A DNA stretch of 64,000 bases. Origin: Sequoia sempervirens. Its lineage: Eukaryota; Streptophyta; Pinopsida; Cupressales; Cupressaceae. The translations under genes were made by a program, and so were the position numbers. The notes under the pieces were generated by a model. That model worked only from the letters and a program-made list of their open reading frames with translations. It did no database searches and was not told the origin of the DNA. Each line of letters opens with the position of its first letter. Position 1 is the stretch's first letter. Below, piece after piece: positions 1-11,159 of the stretch. The stretch is from NCBI GenBank assembly GCA_007258455.2, contig VDFB02270651.1, positions 489,808,711 through 489,872,710 on the forward strand. Direction: 5' to 3'.

Positions 1-16
1 TGGCTTTATAAATTTG

Positions 17-976
17 CTAAGGATGCAAATTAGGACTTGTTTGGTTGTCTCTTGGTCTTTTGTACGAAATAGGAAAGGGATTTTTGATGGATGGGTCTTT
101 GTTAGCTGGAAGGGCTTTAAGCTCAATATTATTTTGTTCAAGGAGCGGAGGTTCAATCATAGGTGGAAGAAAATTATCAAGGGATAATTTGGCTATATTT
201 TCTTTGAAATTTTGGTAGGATAAGAAAAATAAGTCCTTGTTGTGTCTTATAGGCTCCATGGTCTTAGGCCAAAAATAGTCTAAGGAAAAATTTCCTCGAG
301 AAGACAGAGGGCTAAAGTCACTATGGTTCATGGTGAATATTTCATTATTGACAGGAAACTTTAAGCAGTTATGGACAATGAATGGGACCAAATTCATGGA
401 GCGAAGACATTTGTAGCCTAACTTCACATGAAATTGATCTGAATTAGAGATGATAGAGAATGATACATTTGATTTCTTTGGTCCTACTTGTAAAGAGAGT
501 GTGATTAGGCCTATCATAGCATGAGAAAAACCATCATGCATTTTAATCCATGCTTTTGGTTTACCATATCTATCTTGAGTGAGTTCATACACATATAAGA
601 GTTCCTCTATGATCACATTCTCTCCATAGATGGGATCAATTAAAATCCCAAGAGTGGGCCTATCATTGATTCCACCTGCTATGTAAAGAGGACCATCAGG
701 TGTATTTTTTATTATTTCTTCTGAAGAGAAAGTAATGTCAATGGGTGTTATGGTTTGTTGTTTATGAGGCTCGATTTCAATCACTCCTATCATTGTACTA
801 ATAGGAATTTGGTCATTAGTATCCATATGATTTTTTTCATCATCATCCATAGAATTTTGTTCATTATTGTTCATGTTATCATCATCCATGTCAACGTTCA
901 TCACATCGGGCTTAGTTCCACTAGCCTTATCAAATGAAATATTATCGTTAGGCATGGGATTGGTAAAGATTTGCAA
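17..976 (-). CDS. E4 retropepsin-like protease domain with acidic N-terminal linker
   Basis: Open frame of 319 codons. Residues 25-55 are Asp/Asn/Met-rich and low in complexity, as in spacer regions between gag and protease. Residues about 98-210 resemble the aspartic protease fold of plant gypsy polyproteins: ILIDPIYGENVI (112-122) sits where the catalytic D-(T/S/N)-G loop is expected, and KLGYKCLRSM (185-194) sits where the family has a LLGRPWIH-like box. The catalytic triplet is not canonical (D114-P-I rather than D-x-G), so activity is doubtful. The frame stays open even though the gag before it is frameshifted. It probably began as an internal polyprotein segment; the Met start is only the first in frame. 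Confidence 0.6.
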   Translation of the reverse strand: MQIFTNPMPNDNISFDKASGTKPDVMNVDMDDDNMNNNEQNSMDDDEKNHMDTNDQIPISTMIGVIEIEPHKQQTITPIDITFSSEEIIKNTPDGPLYIAGGINDRPTLGILIDPIYGENVIIEELLYVYELTQDRYGKPKAWIKMHDGFSHAMIGLITLSLQVGPKKSNVSFSIISNSDQFHVKLGYKCLRSMNLVPFIVHNCLKFPVNNEIFTMNHSDFSPLSSRGNFSLDYFWPKTMEPIRHNKDLFFLSYQNFKENIAKLSLDNFLPPMIEPPLLEQNNIELKALPANKDPSIKNPFPISYKRPRDNQTSPNLHP

Positions 977-999
977 GTTTTGGTTAGGAGGAGCTACAA

Positions 1000-2735
1000 T
1001 TTTATTTCATTTTTCATTCACACCTCCAATTTGAATATGATTAGAATCAATGAGGTTTTTCACAATATGTTTAAGTTGCTTGCAATGTTTCATATCATGT
1101 CCTTTTTGTTGTGATAAGAATAATAAGCATTGTGTCTAAATCTCAAAGGTAACATCTTGCTAGGGTTGAGTGGTTGAATGGGAGGTAAGGTAAGCATGTT
1201 TTTGTTTAATAGCCGAGTCATGATGTTTTGAAGTGTGTCGAGTAAGGGAGTAAGTTGTCTTTGTGGATCCCCAAAGATATAAGGATTACTCTTCTTTATA
1301 GTAGCTACTTGGGTATCAAATTGTTGGGTAGGTTGGGAGGTGGAATTTAGTTGAGGGAAACTTTTATTTTTTCTGTTGAAAGGTTGATATGTGTTTTAGT
1401 TTGAAGATTCAGACTTTTCAAGACATATAGAGGTGGTTTTTGGTTCACAACTACCTATGTAATTTTCATAATCTCGAAGAGTGGTGCATAAATGCATGAT
1501 GGAAGTGAATTTCATCATGGTAAGATTTTCTCATATCTTACTTTGTAAATTTTCTATGAACATCTTCTGAAGGTGAGAATTGAGAATCGTCACACTAATT
1601 TGGGAATAAAGCAATTGGTAATGTGAAATAAAGTTAGTGACTTTTTCACCCTCATTTAAATCAGCTAATGTCATTTTAGGAACCATGTGCACTAGGAAAT
1701 GGTTAATAAAGGCTTCAAAAAGTTCATGAAATCAATGAATTGAGTTATTCAGTAATGCAAAAAACCAATCTAAGGCAATGTCTTCCAAGGGTCAGGGGAA
1801 AAGCTTGGACAAATTTTTTTCCTCAATGATAAATTCACTTCACAAAGTAGTAAAGGCATTAACATGATTAGCAAGATCTCCCTTTCCTCCATATCTCTCA
1901 AATCTAGGGATCTGCATACCCTGTGGCACCGAAGTTCTTAATGTCTCCAAAGATAGTGGGTTGATTTTGACATAGTATGAAGATGGACCATTTTGATTTT
2001 CATTTATGGTGTAAATTTGATGTTGAATGGATGAGAGGCTTTGTAAAAGGTGGTTAATGATAGGGTCATTGTGTGTGTTTTGAGATGGAGGTGAATATGG
2101 TGGCGGTGTGTACATATTGGAAGGATAAGTGAATGGATTACTTGTGGGGGGAGATATAAGGTTAGATGCCACATAGATATAAGGAGCACTAGTGGAAATG
2201 TGTGAGGTAGGAAGGGAATTTTTTGTTGGTTGCATTGTTGTGGTTGCTTGAGGATTTGTATAGGTGGGAATGGAGGTTATGGTTGAAGGGGGGGTATTTG
2301 AGTTCCACCTTGGTTTTGCACATTGTTTGAGGTTTGAGCACCATTAGTGGTGGAAAGAAGATTTTTTCCAAAGATGTGAGCTATGTTACGCACAACTTCT
2401 AGTCCTTTGTCACTTCCATCATGTGGTGAATACTATCTATGGCAGGTCTTCATGCATTTTCATTATGTTTTCTTGAGGGATATGATCAACCATTGTTTGA
2501 ACACTTGGCATAGCACTCATAAGTAAAGTAGGCATAGAAAAAGAGGTATCAAAGGTATGGTCCATACCTAGTGAACTAGTACCAACACTAGAATTAAGAG
2601 AGCTAGATAACCCAAGATACACAACAAGTGTTTTATTGAGGGATACCATGAGTCTCACACTTTGTCTAACCAAGTAGTATAGCTCATACAAGGGATAAAT
2701 CAAAGAAAGTGCAATGAACACAATATCCTATGCTT
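1000..2735 (-). pseudogene. E4 gag, frameshifted
   Basis: Minus-strand gag remains spread over several frames. Near 1840-1950 is the core start, containing LRTSVPQGMQIPRFERYGG followed by KGD, matching the plant retrotransposon gag pattern (proline, glycine, then F-x-G-x-x-D). Upstream it is Pro/Gln/Ser-rich. Downstream, between 1840 and 1500, it continues in another frame with helical gag-like sequence. At 1090-1150 a degenerate zinc-knuckle-like segment (YYSYHNKK then a GHDMKHC equivalent in the +1 frame) precedes the protease. At least one stop and one single-base shift interrupt it. Order and spacing to the protease ORF agree with gag-pro. Confidence 0.75.
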
Positions 2736-2866
2736 ACAATTACACTTGAAATGAAATAAATTGTCCAATAAAAATTCTACAAACTATAATAGAAAACTGA
2801 AAGTAGCTAACAAAAACACAAAAAAACAATTTCAAACCCTGAAAACTGCAAAGTCTAAGTCAACAT

Positions 2867-3127
2867 GGACTAAGACGCCAATAAGGGCATCTTGGTCCTA
2901 CTAGTGAAATTATGAAGTTCCAAAAATTGGAATAGACAACAAAAAAGATAGAGAGGGTTCTAAGCTTAAAAAAACATAGAGGGACTAAGATGCCAGTAAG
3001 GGCATCTTGGTCCTACTGGTGAAATTTTGAGGTTTCAAAAACTGGAATAGACAGGAAACAAGTTAGAGAGGGTTCTGAGCCAAAAACCCAAAAAGGGACT
3101 AAGACACCAGGAAGGACATTTTAGTCC
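2867..3127. repeat. E4 leader: three tandem units of about 115 bp, each with a palindrome
   Basis: Palindromes start at 2867, 2982 and 3096. Each has the form GGACTAAGA(C/T)(G/A)CC, a short loop, then a matching arm ending in a GTCC-like sequence. The DNA between them also repeats (a TAGAGAGGGTTCT block about 70 bp after each of the first two). The array lies between primer site and gag, so it would be in the 5' leader of the element RNA. Confidence 0.8.
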
Positions 3128-3542
3128 AAGTAAAGTTTATTTTTTACAAAAATAGAAAAATATGGATTATTTACAGTGTTCCCAAGTTGCCTACTAGGGA
3201 ATTAATGTTTAGAAATAGAAAGGTGTGAAAATGAATGCAAGAAAAAGTGCTTAGTGACAAGAAATTGAATGCAAAGTTGAATGCATTTTTTTCAATTTTG
3301 AATGCAATAACAATGTTCCTAAATGCAATTAGGATAATTGACAATACACTTTTCAGTTTTTCAATGAGATAAATTGATGCAAGAAAGAAAAAATGTAACC
3401 TATATGCACTTTCACTAATGCAAATATGAGAAACCGTAGATGCACTTTCACTAATACAAGATGCAATGAAAGAATGAATGCAACCTAGATCTAGGAATTT
3501 AATTAATGAACTCCAAATTAGAAAATGAGTGCACTCAAAAAT

Positions 3543-3558
3543 TTTAAGTTCACCAAAA
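3543..3558 (-). other. E4 primer binding site
   Basis: Immediately inside the 5' LTR the minus strand reads TTTTGGTGAACTTAAA. A TGG a few bases from the LTR end is what pairing with a tRNA CCA tail requires. The same TTTTGGTGAA follows the LTR of E1 and E3, so the site is shared by the group. I cannot name the tRNA. Confidence 0.65.
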
Positions 3559-5172
3559 TGAATAATGGTGGAAAGTGGGTGCTTTATGACCTAGGTCATA
3601 GAACACCAATATTTTCCAATTGTCATTTGAATATGCCTTAAGATACAAATTAGATTGTCTATCAAACCAAAGGTGAGTCAATTCTCAACAAGAAAGACCT
3701 AGGAGGGGTTCTTTAGGCTTTGAAGGGTTCACCACCAAGAAAAATATTAGAAAAGATAGCTTAACATTCAACTCACAAAACCTAATAATGCAAATCAAAT
3801 GATGAGTGCAAATGACAAAATTAAGTAACAAGTTAGGGTATGTGTACCTGGGAAGTTTGGAAATGTGATGAGGATTCTGGAAATGCAAAAATTCTATCAA
3901 AATGTGCTAGGGAGGACTAAGACACCCTTACTATTGACTTAGTTCTAATACTTTTTTTCGGGGGAAATATGGAATGTTTAGATGTCAGAACAAAATTTGG
4001 AAGAATCTCTGTAAATGCCCTTGGGAGAACTAAGATGAAATTTTTATCGAATTAGTTCCATTTTGAATTTCTAAAATCTCTAAATGTGATCTTGAGGCTC
4101 AAGGTATGCACTTCCTTCTTCATAGATCTCAGGTCCTGAAGCTTCAAGATCTGGCCTATACATGAGTTTCCGTGAAGATGACAACTTTGCAATGTGAATT
4201 TACAACTTTGTAAATTTTCACTTCACATGATCTTCAAGTCTTCAACCTAAATCTGCAAACACAAACATGTAAGAGAGGAAGAACTTGTTGATTGTTAGTA
4301 AATGGGGGTTTTCCTTGGTCAAACCCCTTGTTGGTAATTAAACCTTGAAATGAAATGGAATATTGAAGGGAATTGATGAATGAAAAAAATGCTATGTTGT
4401 AACTCACCAAACCCTTGTTGTGAAATCTACAAACTTCTGTGAAGCGGCTAGCTTGAATGTAGATCTTGAAATGCTTGAATGTTTGACTTGAATTTCTTTC
4501 TTGAATCAAAACCCTACATCACAAATGTTAGCTCAAAAAAACACATGATGCAAGAATATTCTTGATATGATGCTTGAATCTTGATGATGGCTCCAAATGC
4601 TTGATGAATTGCTCTTGAATGCTCTTGATCTCATAAACTTTCCTTAGGGATGTTCTCACAAAAGTCTTGATGTGAAAATTAGTGAAAGAACCTTTTATTT
4701 ATACTTATCTATGCTTAATTTCCCAAAATTAAACCACACCAAGCTACCATATGAATTCATTAATTAAAGGAGGCTAAATCCTATGAAGATTTGAAATTAA
4801 ATCCCAAAAATAACTTAGGGAGGACTAAGACACCCTAGGTGGTGTCTTAGTCTCGAGGCTTGAAACTCAAGGCACAGACTCCGAAAAGGGGCCCATTTGA
4901 GTAACATTTGAAATTAGGGTCCCAAGGCCTTTGGAGGAAAAAGACACTCTAGGTGGCATCTTAGTCCCAATCCAAAAATTAGGGATACATAATTAGAATC
5001 ATTAAATTATCATTTATTCTTTGATTGTTTTTGGGATTATCCATAAAAATATATAATTTATTAGGCGCGTGGATGTAAAATATGACCAATTAAGACAAAA
5101 ATAAGGATAAAAGAAGCAAGGCGGGCCTAAACAAGTGTGAAAATGCAAGGGTATGCATTTTCCTACACTACA
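3559..5172 (-). repeat. E4 5' LTR
   Basis: About 1614 bp. On the plus strand it runs from TGAATAATGG to CCTACACTACA; on the element's own strand it starts TGTAGTGTAGG and ends CA. It holds four palindromes (3914, 4027, 4822, 4933), the GGGGTTT...AAACCCC block at 4305-4327, and a possible minus-strand TATA box near 4695-4705 (TATAAATAAA). No second copy is visible, so the limits rest on the ends, the adjacent primer site and similarity to E1 and E3. Confidence 0.8.
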
Positions 5173-5291
5173 ATACTATTTAATATAACATCAATAGAAA
5201 TATCACCCAACAATATATTAGATATGTGTGTGTGTGTGTTTGTGTGTTTGAGTGTGAGTGTATGATATATGCTTATGGTATGAAATATATA
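5173..5291. other. Short pre-insertion DNA with TG microsatellite
   Basis: The 119 bp between E4 and E2. It contains a (TG)n tract with TTTG/AGTG interruptions at about 5224-5263. The last five bases, ATATA (5287-5291), are the left target duplication of E2. Confidence 0.7.
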
Positions 5292-6163
5292 TGTTGAAAA
5301 TCAAGGTATAGCTTGCAACAATATTAACTTAAATATGTGGTTGTAAATCAGAAATTATGTTTACAAGATTACCATAAAATGATTTAAGTTATTGAAAAAT
5401 GCAACATTGAAAGAAAAAATTGCAATACCACAAGTCATCAACACAAGTGACACAAGATATAGTGGAGAAACCCTTGTAGGAAAAAACTCCACACCCAAAG
5501 AGATCCAATGTTTGTATTAATCTTCAAGGAAGTACATCAATACAACAATCCTCTTTGTAATCCAACAACACTTTGTCATCCTGACAACCTTCAAAGAACT
5601 CATACTAAACTACCATCCCAAGGCTCCAATATATAGAAGTTTGTGAGATAGAATACCACAAATGGTATCCCAAAATAACAAGCAAAAACACATGGAAAAT
5701 CCCATGCCCCACTTAGTGAACAACAAATAAACATGGAATAAAATATTCAATAATCACATGGCCTTCACATGGGTGCCTAACCCATAGCCAATAAAAGGGA
5801 GTCAAACCTGAGTGCTCCATAAGTCTCTGATAGCTCCAACGACTACATGCATGAACATGCACCAACATAGAAACCTAGGTTCCCAACCATGTAAGAGCAT
5901 GTAAAAGATGCAAATAGCATGCAAGGACATGCACACTCAAGTGGTCTCAACTTAGAAAGTTGGATGCCTAAGAATAATATTCCATTAAGATGCCTTGTAA
6001 TTTCCATCGTGAAGGGTCCACCTCTTTGAATGCAATTACAATTTGTTATAGGAAAATAATTAATAAATATTTTGTCCCTCATGTCCTCAAGAACACTTTC
6101 CAAAGAATGTGGAAACACATAAATCAACTTAGGATAGCAATTATAATGTCACCTATCCTAACA
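5292..6163 (-). repeat. E2 3' LTR
   Basis: 872 bp, TGTTGAAAATCAAGG...CACCTATCCTAACA on the plus strand. It matches 32392-33145 plus 46482-46581 over its whole length, apart from the E3 insertion in that copy. It includes the copia-LTR-like block near 5461-5500 (GGAGAAACCCTTGTAGG then AAAAACTCC). Confidence 0.9.
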
Positions 6164-6176
6164 TTCTCCCACTTGA
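6164..6176 (-). other. E2 polypurine tract
   Basis: The minus strand reads TCAAGTGGGAGAA directly before the LTR start TGTTAGGATAGG, the usual copia plus-strand primer. It fixes the inner edge of the 3' LTR. Confidence 0.85.
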
Positions 6177-6239
6177 CATTATACATTGCAATTACATCCA
6201 TGAGATACAAATGAAATATAATTAGGTATAGTGATCAAG

Positions 6240-6780
6240 GCTCAAGGCCTTTCTGCACCAAGAGAACTTATGTGTGGTCACTAGCTTCATGAGAGAATCT
6301 ACAACATTATCCAAAGTGTCAACTTTATCAATCAAAACTTTACAATTCTCTACCATTTCTCATAAAAGGTGGTACTAAACATCAATATGTTTATTACGAG
6401 CATGATACATAGTATTTTTAGCTAAACATATGGTACTCTAACTATCACATCCAATGCTCACTGTCTTGCAATCAAAATCAATGGCATTACCAAGTCTCTT
6501 TAACCAAAGTACCTCCTTAGAAGCATGTGCAGTAGTCATTTACTCTACTTTGATGGTGGATAAAGCAACTGTAGGCTGCATCTTACTCATCCAACTCACC
6601 ACACCTCCAAAAAAAGTAAAAACATAGCCACTAATGGGCCTTCGACTATCCAAGTCACCTACCAATCTACATCAACAAAACCCTATACATGTCCAATGAC
6701 TTATTCACATCATTAGTACCATGATAAACCAAATAATAATCAGAAGTACCACAAAAATATGTAAAAAACCTCTTAACAAA
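6240..6780 (-). pseudogene. E2 RNase H domain, 3' part
   Basis: Minus-strand remains of the copia RNase H and C-terminus. Recognisable pieces, high to low coordinate, are FFTYFCGTSDYYLVYHG (about 6720-6770), a DLDSRRPISGYVF segment (about 6610-6650), a segment ending HASKEVLWLKRL (about 6490-6530), and a closing segment with NKHIDVQYHLL (about 6360-6400). In-frame stops occur. The domain is cut at 6780, where E1 begins; its first part is at 26184-26404. Confidence 0.8.
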
Positions 6781-7523
6781 TGTGTACAATGAAAATGGAA
6801 TGCATAACTTCCTTTATCCACACTAAAAAGGGCGAATGAAGGAAGAGGGATTCAATTTCATAATGCTCACATTCAAGAACAAACCCTTGAGATTTCAATG
6901 CAAAGGAAATTGAAATATATCAAAGAGGATTGTCCTATGGGCTGAAAGCTAATAAAAGGGCTTACCACTAGTGTAAAACTTAGAAAATGCAAGATGTTTG
7001 AAAACACAATGTGATATGCAAACATATGCTAAATGACCTAGAAATGCAAACAAAAACTAAATAGAAAGTTGTGAAATAGAAAGTGTGCACCTAGAAATGT
7101 GTTAAAGACTAGAAAAAACTCTGAGATTCTGGAAATGCTTATTTTTAAGCTTGGTGGGACTCATTCATCATTTTGGGTGAATTAGTCCCAGTTTTGGAAA
7201 ACTACACCAGAGCTTGTTTCAGCCAAATGGGTATCTGAATCTACAAAAATCTCTAAAAAATAGAAACATATTTGGACTCATATGCCACTAATTGTGGATA
7301 AGTCCACTTTGGCTTTTATTAATACTTGAAAGTGGATTCAGAAGCTCTTGGTTTGCTCTTTATGTTCCTCTAGGTACTCAAATTTGAAACCTTGATTTTT
7401 GACACTATAAGCGAATTTTTGTGAATATTTTGACCTCTCCAATAGGGAGATGACTTAAGCAAGTTTGAAATTTATTCTTCAATGATTTCCAGTCCTTCAA
7501 AGCACCTAGATCTACAACCACAC
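6781..7523 (-). repeat. E1 3' LTR, left piece
   Basis: Starts TGTGTACAATG. It aligns with 24392-25115 of the other LTR and stops at the E5 insertion point. Palindromes begin at 7156 and 7273. Confidence 0.88.
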
Positions 7524-8945
7524 TGTTGACACCTAAATTTGGACACTTAATTTATCCAAATTTATCCCCTTTCGTCTAAGCATCCCTTTATTTGCATTAA
7601 TTAAGTAATATAATTATTATTTAATTAATATCCTTAATTATTCCAAATCCCTAAGGTATTTAATTAATAAATAAATACCTTATCGCTTCAATCCTCCTTT
7701 TCATCAAATGAATTAAATAAATATGACATTTATTTAATTCCTCATATGTCACATCCTCCATCATTTTTATCTAATCCTAATCCATCTTCTAATCTCATCA
7801 TTAGGATGTGTCACATCCTCCAAATTTTCTAAGTTTGACTCTAATCTCTCTTAGCCACCTAACCCTATAATCCTTCATTAACTTGCCTAATCAACCTCTC
7901 AAGGAATTTTTAATTCCTTTTATCCTTCCAAGGAATATTAAATTCATTTTTCTCTTCCCCATGTGATCTTTGACTTGGCACATCAAGTCACATGTGAAAT
8001 ATAACCCTCTTTCTTAATATAATTAATTTATGATTAATATGTGCACACCCCTAATCATCATTAGGGTCCCATCCTCCATAATTTTCCACTTGCCTCTAAT
8101 CTATCATTAACTTGTCTAATCAAGTGCTTGCACAACCTTAATCTCTTAATTAGGTCATTCTAATCCTCATATCATTTATGGAATGTGTCCTAAGTCAACC
8201 TTCTTAAAGGATTTATCTTTTTGAGGAAGGTACTTCATTCCCTATGTGAATTTTCAATTCACATTTAATCCCCCAATGCATCCCTTGGAATTTAAAATTC
8301 ATTTTCTCATCCCCATGTGGATATTTGAGGATTTTTTAGTTCCTCACATGTCCTCTCACCCACATGGGGACAAGGACCTCCTTTATGAGATCTTTTCCAA
8401 TCTCAAGGTACTATGTACTACCTCCATGTCATGTACTATCCTTCCACCTCATGTACACATCCTATTTTTCAAGCCACTTCACTTGCCACATGTCAAGATG
8501 TGAGGGCTTGTGAGTTCTCAACTCACCTTAGCCCTACATCTTGATCTTGGTGGCTCAATCCCAACCATCCATTTCCCTAGAGAACTCCAAATTCTCTATA
8601 AATACACCCTCTTTTCTCTCATTTTAAGAGAGATCATTTATGCTAGCCAAACTCTTGCAAAAAAATTCTTTGAGCCATACTTAGCCAATTTTCCATATTT
8701 GCATCCATTTTCACTCATCTCTCCATCATAATCCCATCTTATAGCTTGCATCTTGCCATCCAAGGAGCATAAAAACATCGAAGATAGAAGGGCCAACCAA
8801 AGGAAAACTCAACAAGGTGAAATCTTTCATTTTGCTTAGTTAAGTTAATCTTTAGGCTAATCTTGAGGTGTAGAGTGTTTTTAGATGTTATTTCCACTCT
8901 TTTTTTTGCTGCTCATTTTCTAACACTCATTTTTTCCCTATGACA
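7524..8945 (+). repeat. E5 5' LTR
   Basis: 1422 bp, starting TGTTGACACCTAAATTTGG and ending TTTTTTCCCTATGACA. Nearly collinear with 17847-19300. It contains many short inverted repeats such as AGGAATTTTTAATTCCT. Confidence 0.92.
8597..8604 (+). promoter_or_regulatory. TATA box in E5 5' LTR
   Basis: TATAAATA in the context CTCTATAAATACACCC, conserved in the other E5 LTR and about 350 bp before the LTR end. A pyrimidine-rich start region follows (CTCTTTTCTCTC). Confidence 0.7.
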
Positions 8946-8949
8946 TTTT

Positions 8950-8970
8950 TGGCACACCTGGTGGGACCCA
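8950..8970 (+). other. E5 primer binding site
   Basis: The sequence TTTTTGGCACACCTGGTGGG begins right after the LTR. TGG is present and the rest resembles the TGGC-type primer sites of plant gypsy elements. The exact tRNA is not assigned. Confidence 0.65.
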
Positions 8971-9029
8971 CAAATGGGTCTCTTGCTTCCACATTTGCTA
9001 TTTTTTGACTTTTGTTAGGTGCAGGTTAT

Positions 9030-10230
9030 AGAGGGGTTGGCCCAACCTACAAATGCATGAACTTGACCTTCCTGGGGTGGACCAAACCTACAAGGGTGGA
9101 CCTAATTTGATAGAAAGGTGGAATTTCCCTTTGTAGGTGGACCCAACCTTGCTCAGGGGTGGACCTACCTTCCATAGTCTCCAAAAAGTGTTTTGTAAAG
9201 TTCTTCACAAAGGGGCAGACCTAACTTGCAGATAGCCGGACCTCACCTACAGATAGCTAGATTGACCTCTACATAGCCGGATTTTCCCTAGATATTTTTT
9301 CCTAGAAGGTAAAATCTCACTTTTTAGCAATCTTTTTGGCTATTTTAAGGGTTTTTAACCCATAATTTGGGTACATAGTTTAACTAGGGGTTTCAATTAA
9401 ACTTGTTTGACATGTTTTTTGGTAAGCTATTTGATGTATCCAATCCCCTTTTGTCATTCAACGATCCTAGATGATGAGAAATTGTAGCTTACCAAGTCTT
9501 TTGAGTCATCCTTTTATATTTTTCTTAGCGGGATCTACTTAGGGATTTCATCACCCTAGGGGATCATTCCAACCACGTGTACCAGTGGGGTATATAAAGG
9601 GGGGAGAGCAAAATTTGTACCTCAATCTAACCATGTTATAATTGGTGAAGCATCGGGATGACGTGAAGAGTTGGTTTGAGCCTTTAAGGTTCTCGACTCA
9701 TGCTTGTAATGGGTTGGTGTTCACGGTTTGGGCCTCATGTACCGAGTGTATATTGAGGACTCCCTAGTAACCATGTTCATCCTAGATTAGAGGACTTTTT
9801 CGACCATACCCTTTCTACTAGACTTAGGTTTGTGTTGTCTAAATTGTCTTCTTTGTGTGAAACCAGTGATTGTTTGATTCATTTCACTCAACCATATCCT
9901 TTTCATTGATGATTGTTGTGTTTTGAGTCTTTTTCCTTAGTCTCTTTGTCAAAAGTCAAGTTTAAACCTGTTCAAGGGTGGACTTGACCTACAGGGGTAG
10001 ACTTGCCCTTCCAACAGGTGCACCTACCCTCCAAGGGTGAACCTGACCCATCCAAGGCCAGACCTGACCTATAAGCCAATCCTCTGGAGCCTATTTTAAC
10101 CATTTTTGACCAACTTTTTGCTCCATAGGTGGACCTACCCTCTGGACAGGTGAACTTTCCCTCTATAGGTAGACTTGAACCATCTAGGGGCAGGTGAACT
10201 TTCCCTTTGGACAGGTGAACTTTCCCTCCA
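9030..10230 (+). repeat. E5 diffuse GGTGGACC repeats
   Basis: In two clusters, 9030-9260 and 9960-10230, a loose unit with the core G(G/T)GGTGGACC(T/C) followed by an ACCT or CCTACA-like pyrimidine stretch recurs many times. The spacing is irregular. The core is similar to the primer-site end (GGTGGGACCC) and to the GC-rich array at 15005-15490. Confidence 0.6.
9591..9609 (+). promoter_or_regulatory. Internal TATA plus polypurine block of E5
   Basis: TATATAAAGGGGGGAGAGC, about 640 bp inside E5. The block and its surroundings (CATCACCCTAGGGGATCATTCC before, AAAATTTGTACCTCAAT after) recur at 63060-63130 in the related element E6. Conservation between two diverged copies suggests a function, perhaps a second promoter. 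Confidence 0.5.
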
Positions 10231-10254
10231 TAGGATACTGATTGATTGACCTAA

Positions 10255-10670
10255 CCCTTAACCGATCAGCTTTTTCATCCATTTCATCATTGTAGGCACC
10301 CGTTTCATCATTTCGAGTGCTCGTTTCTTCGTTCCAATCACTCATTTCCCCGTTCCGAGTAAACATTCACCCATTTCAAACCTTTGTCTATTGTCTTGAA
10401 CTCCTTTTTTTCCATTTCAATCATTCATCTTCTCATTCCAAGTAAACGTCCATCCATTCTTGTTCACCTATTTTGATCAATCATCTACTCATTTTGAGCA
10501 ATCTATCATTCATTCTGAGCTTTTGTATTCTTGTTTCAAGAGTCATTCATCCATTCTTAGTAGTCATTTACTCATTCTAAGTAGTCTTTCATCTATTTTG
10601 ATTAATCATTTACTCATTTTGTGTACTCATTCATCCATTTCTATCACCCATTTCTCTAATCAAATCATCA
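10255..10670 (+). repeat. E5 CATTCATCCATTYYGAG repeats
   Basis: About fifteen diverged copies of a 20-30 bp unit built on TCATTCATCCATTCTGAGTA. The same unit returns at 14620-14670 and 16215-16460, so it is dispersed through E5 rather than one array. Short open frames here reflect the repeat and were not called. Confidence 0.65.
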
Positions 10671-11159
10671 TTTTCCCCATCTGAATCCCCTAAGCTTTGT
10701 CTCAGGTTATCCAAATTGACCTAAGTGTCTAATCTGATCGTCATCATCAACATCCTCTTAGGATTGTCATCCATCCTAAGTTAATCATAATTGTTGGCCC
10801 AATCAATCCATTTTCAATCTCAAAATGGATTTGGTGCTGCAATCGTTCACTCATCCTTTAATCCGATCAATCAGTATCCTACGTCACCTAGGGTAATCTC
10901 TAAACGAGGTTTACAGCCCCTTTCGTCATCTTATTCAATCCCTCAGTTGATCTTATCAATCATCGATCAATACAATCCAATCCAATCCAATTGCATCCAT
11001 ATCCAATCACCTTCGACCCAATCAATCTACTTCCATCTCGACATAGATTCGGTGTCGTAATCATCCTTTGATAATCAAATCCGATCATCAAAATCAATCC
11101 CATCGTATCATCCAATCATCCTAATCTGAGCTTGACCTAAATCCTGATTTGAGATTTTT

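Larger units (their letters stand above)
1..5172 (-). mobile_element. E4: Ty3/gypsy LTR retrotransposon, 5' part (runs off left edge)
   Basis: Reading on the minus strand, the order is 5' LTR (3559-5172), primer site, leader, gag, then protease, stopping at the window edge, so reverse transcriptase, integrase and the 3' LTR would lie outside. The LTR has TG...CA ends. The gag and protease signatures are those of plant Ty3/gypsy elements, probably the Tat/Ogre side. E4 is related to E1 and E3 by the same primer site, LTR ends and palindromes but is clearly diverged. The candidate target duplication on its right is ATACT (5173-5177); the partner is not visible. Confidence 0.85.

Noticed and set aside
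755..937. Plus-strand frame of 60 codons
   Set aside because: Antisense shadow of the acidic repeat (ATG/GAT-rich) in the E4 protease ORF.
5224..5263. (TG)n tract as a Z-DNA or regulatory site
   Set aside because: A short, interrupted microsatellite with no supporting context.
6781..7523. LTR-like piece as a separate solo LTR
   Set aside because: Lacks its own CA end and duplication; it joins 19306-20322 exactly across E5 with the CACAC duplication.
8246..8731. Open frames in the E5 LTRs (also 18627-19194)
   Set aside because: Present in both LTRs only because the LTRs are copies; interrupted by the TATA region and not like any protein.
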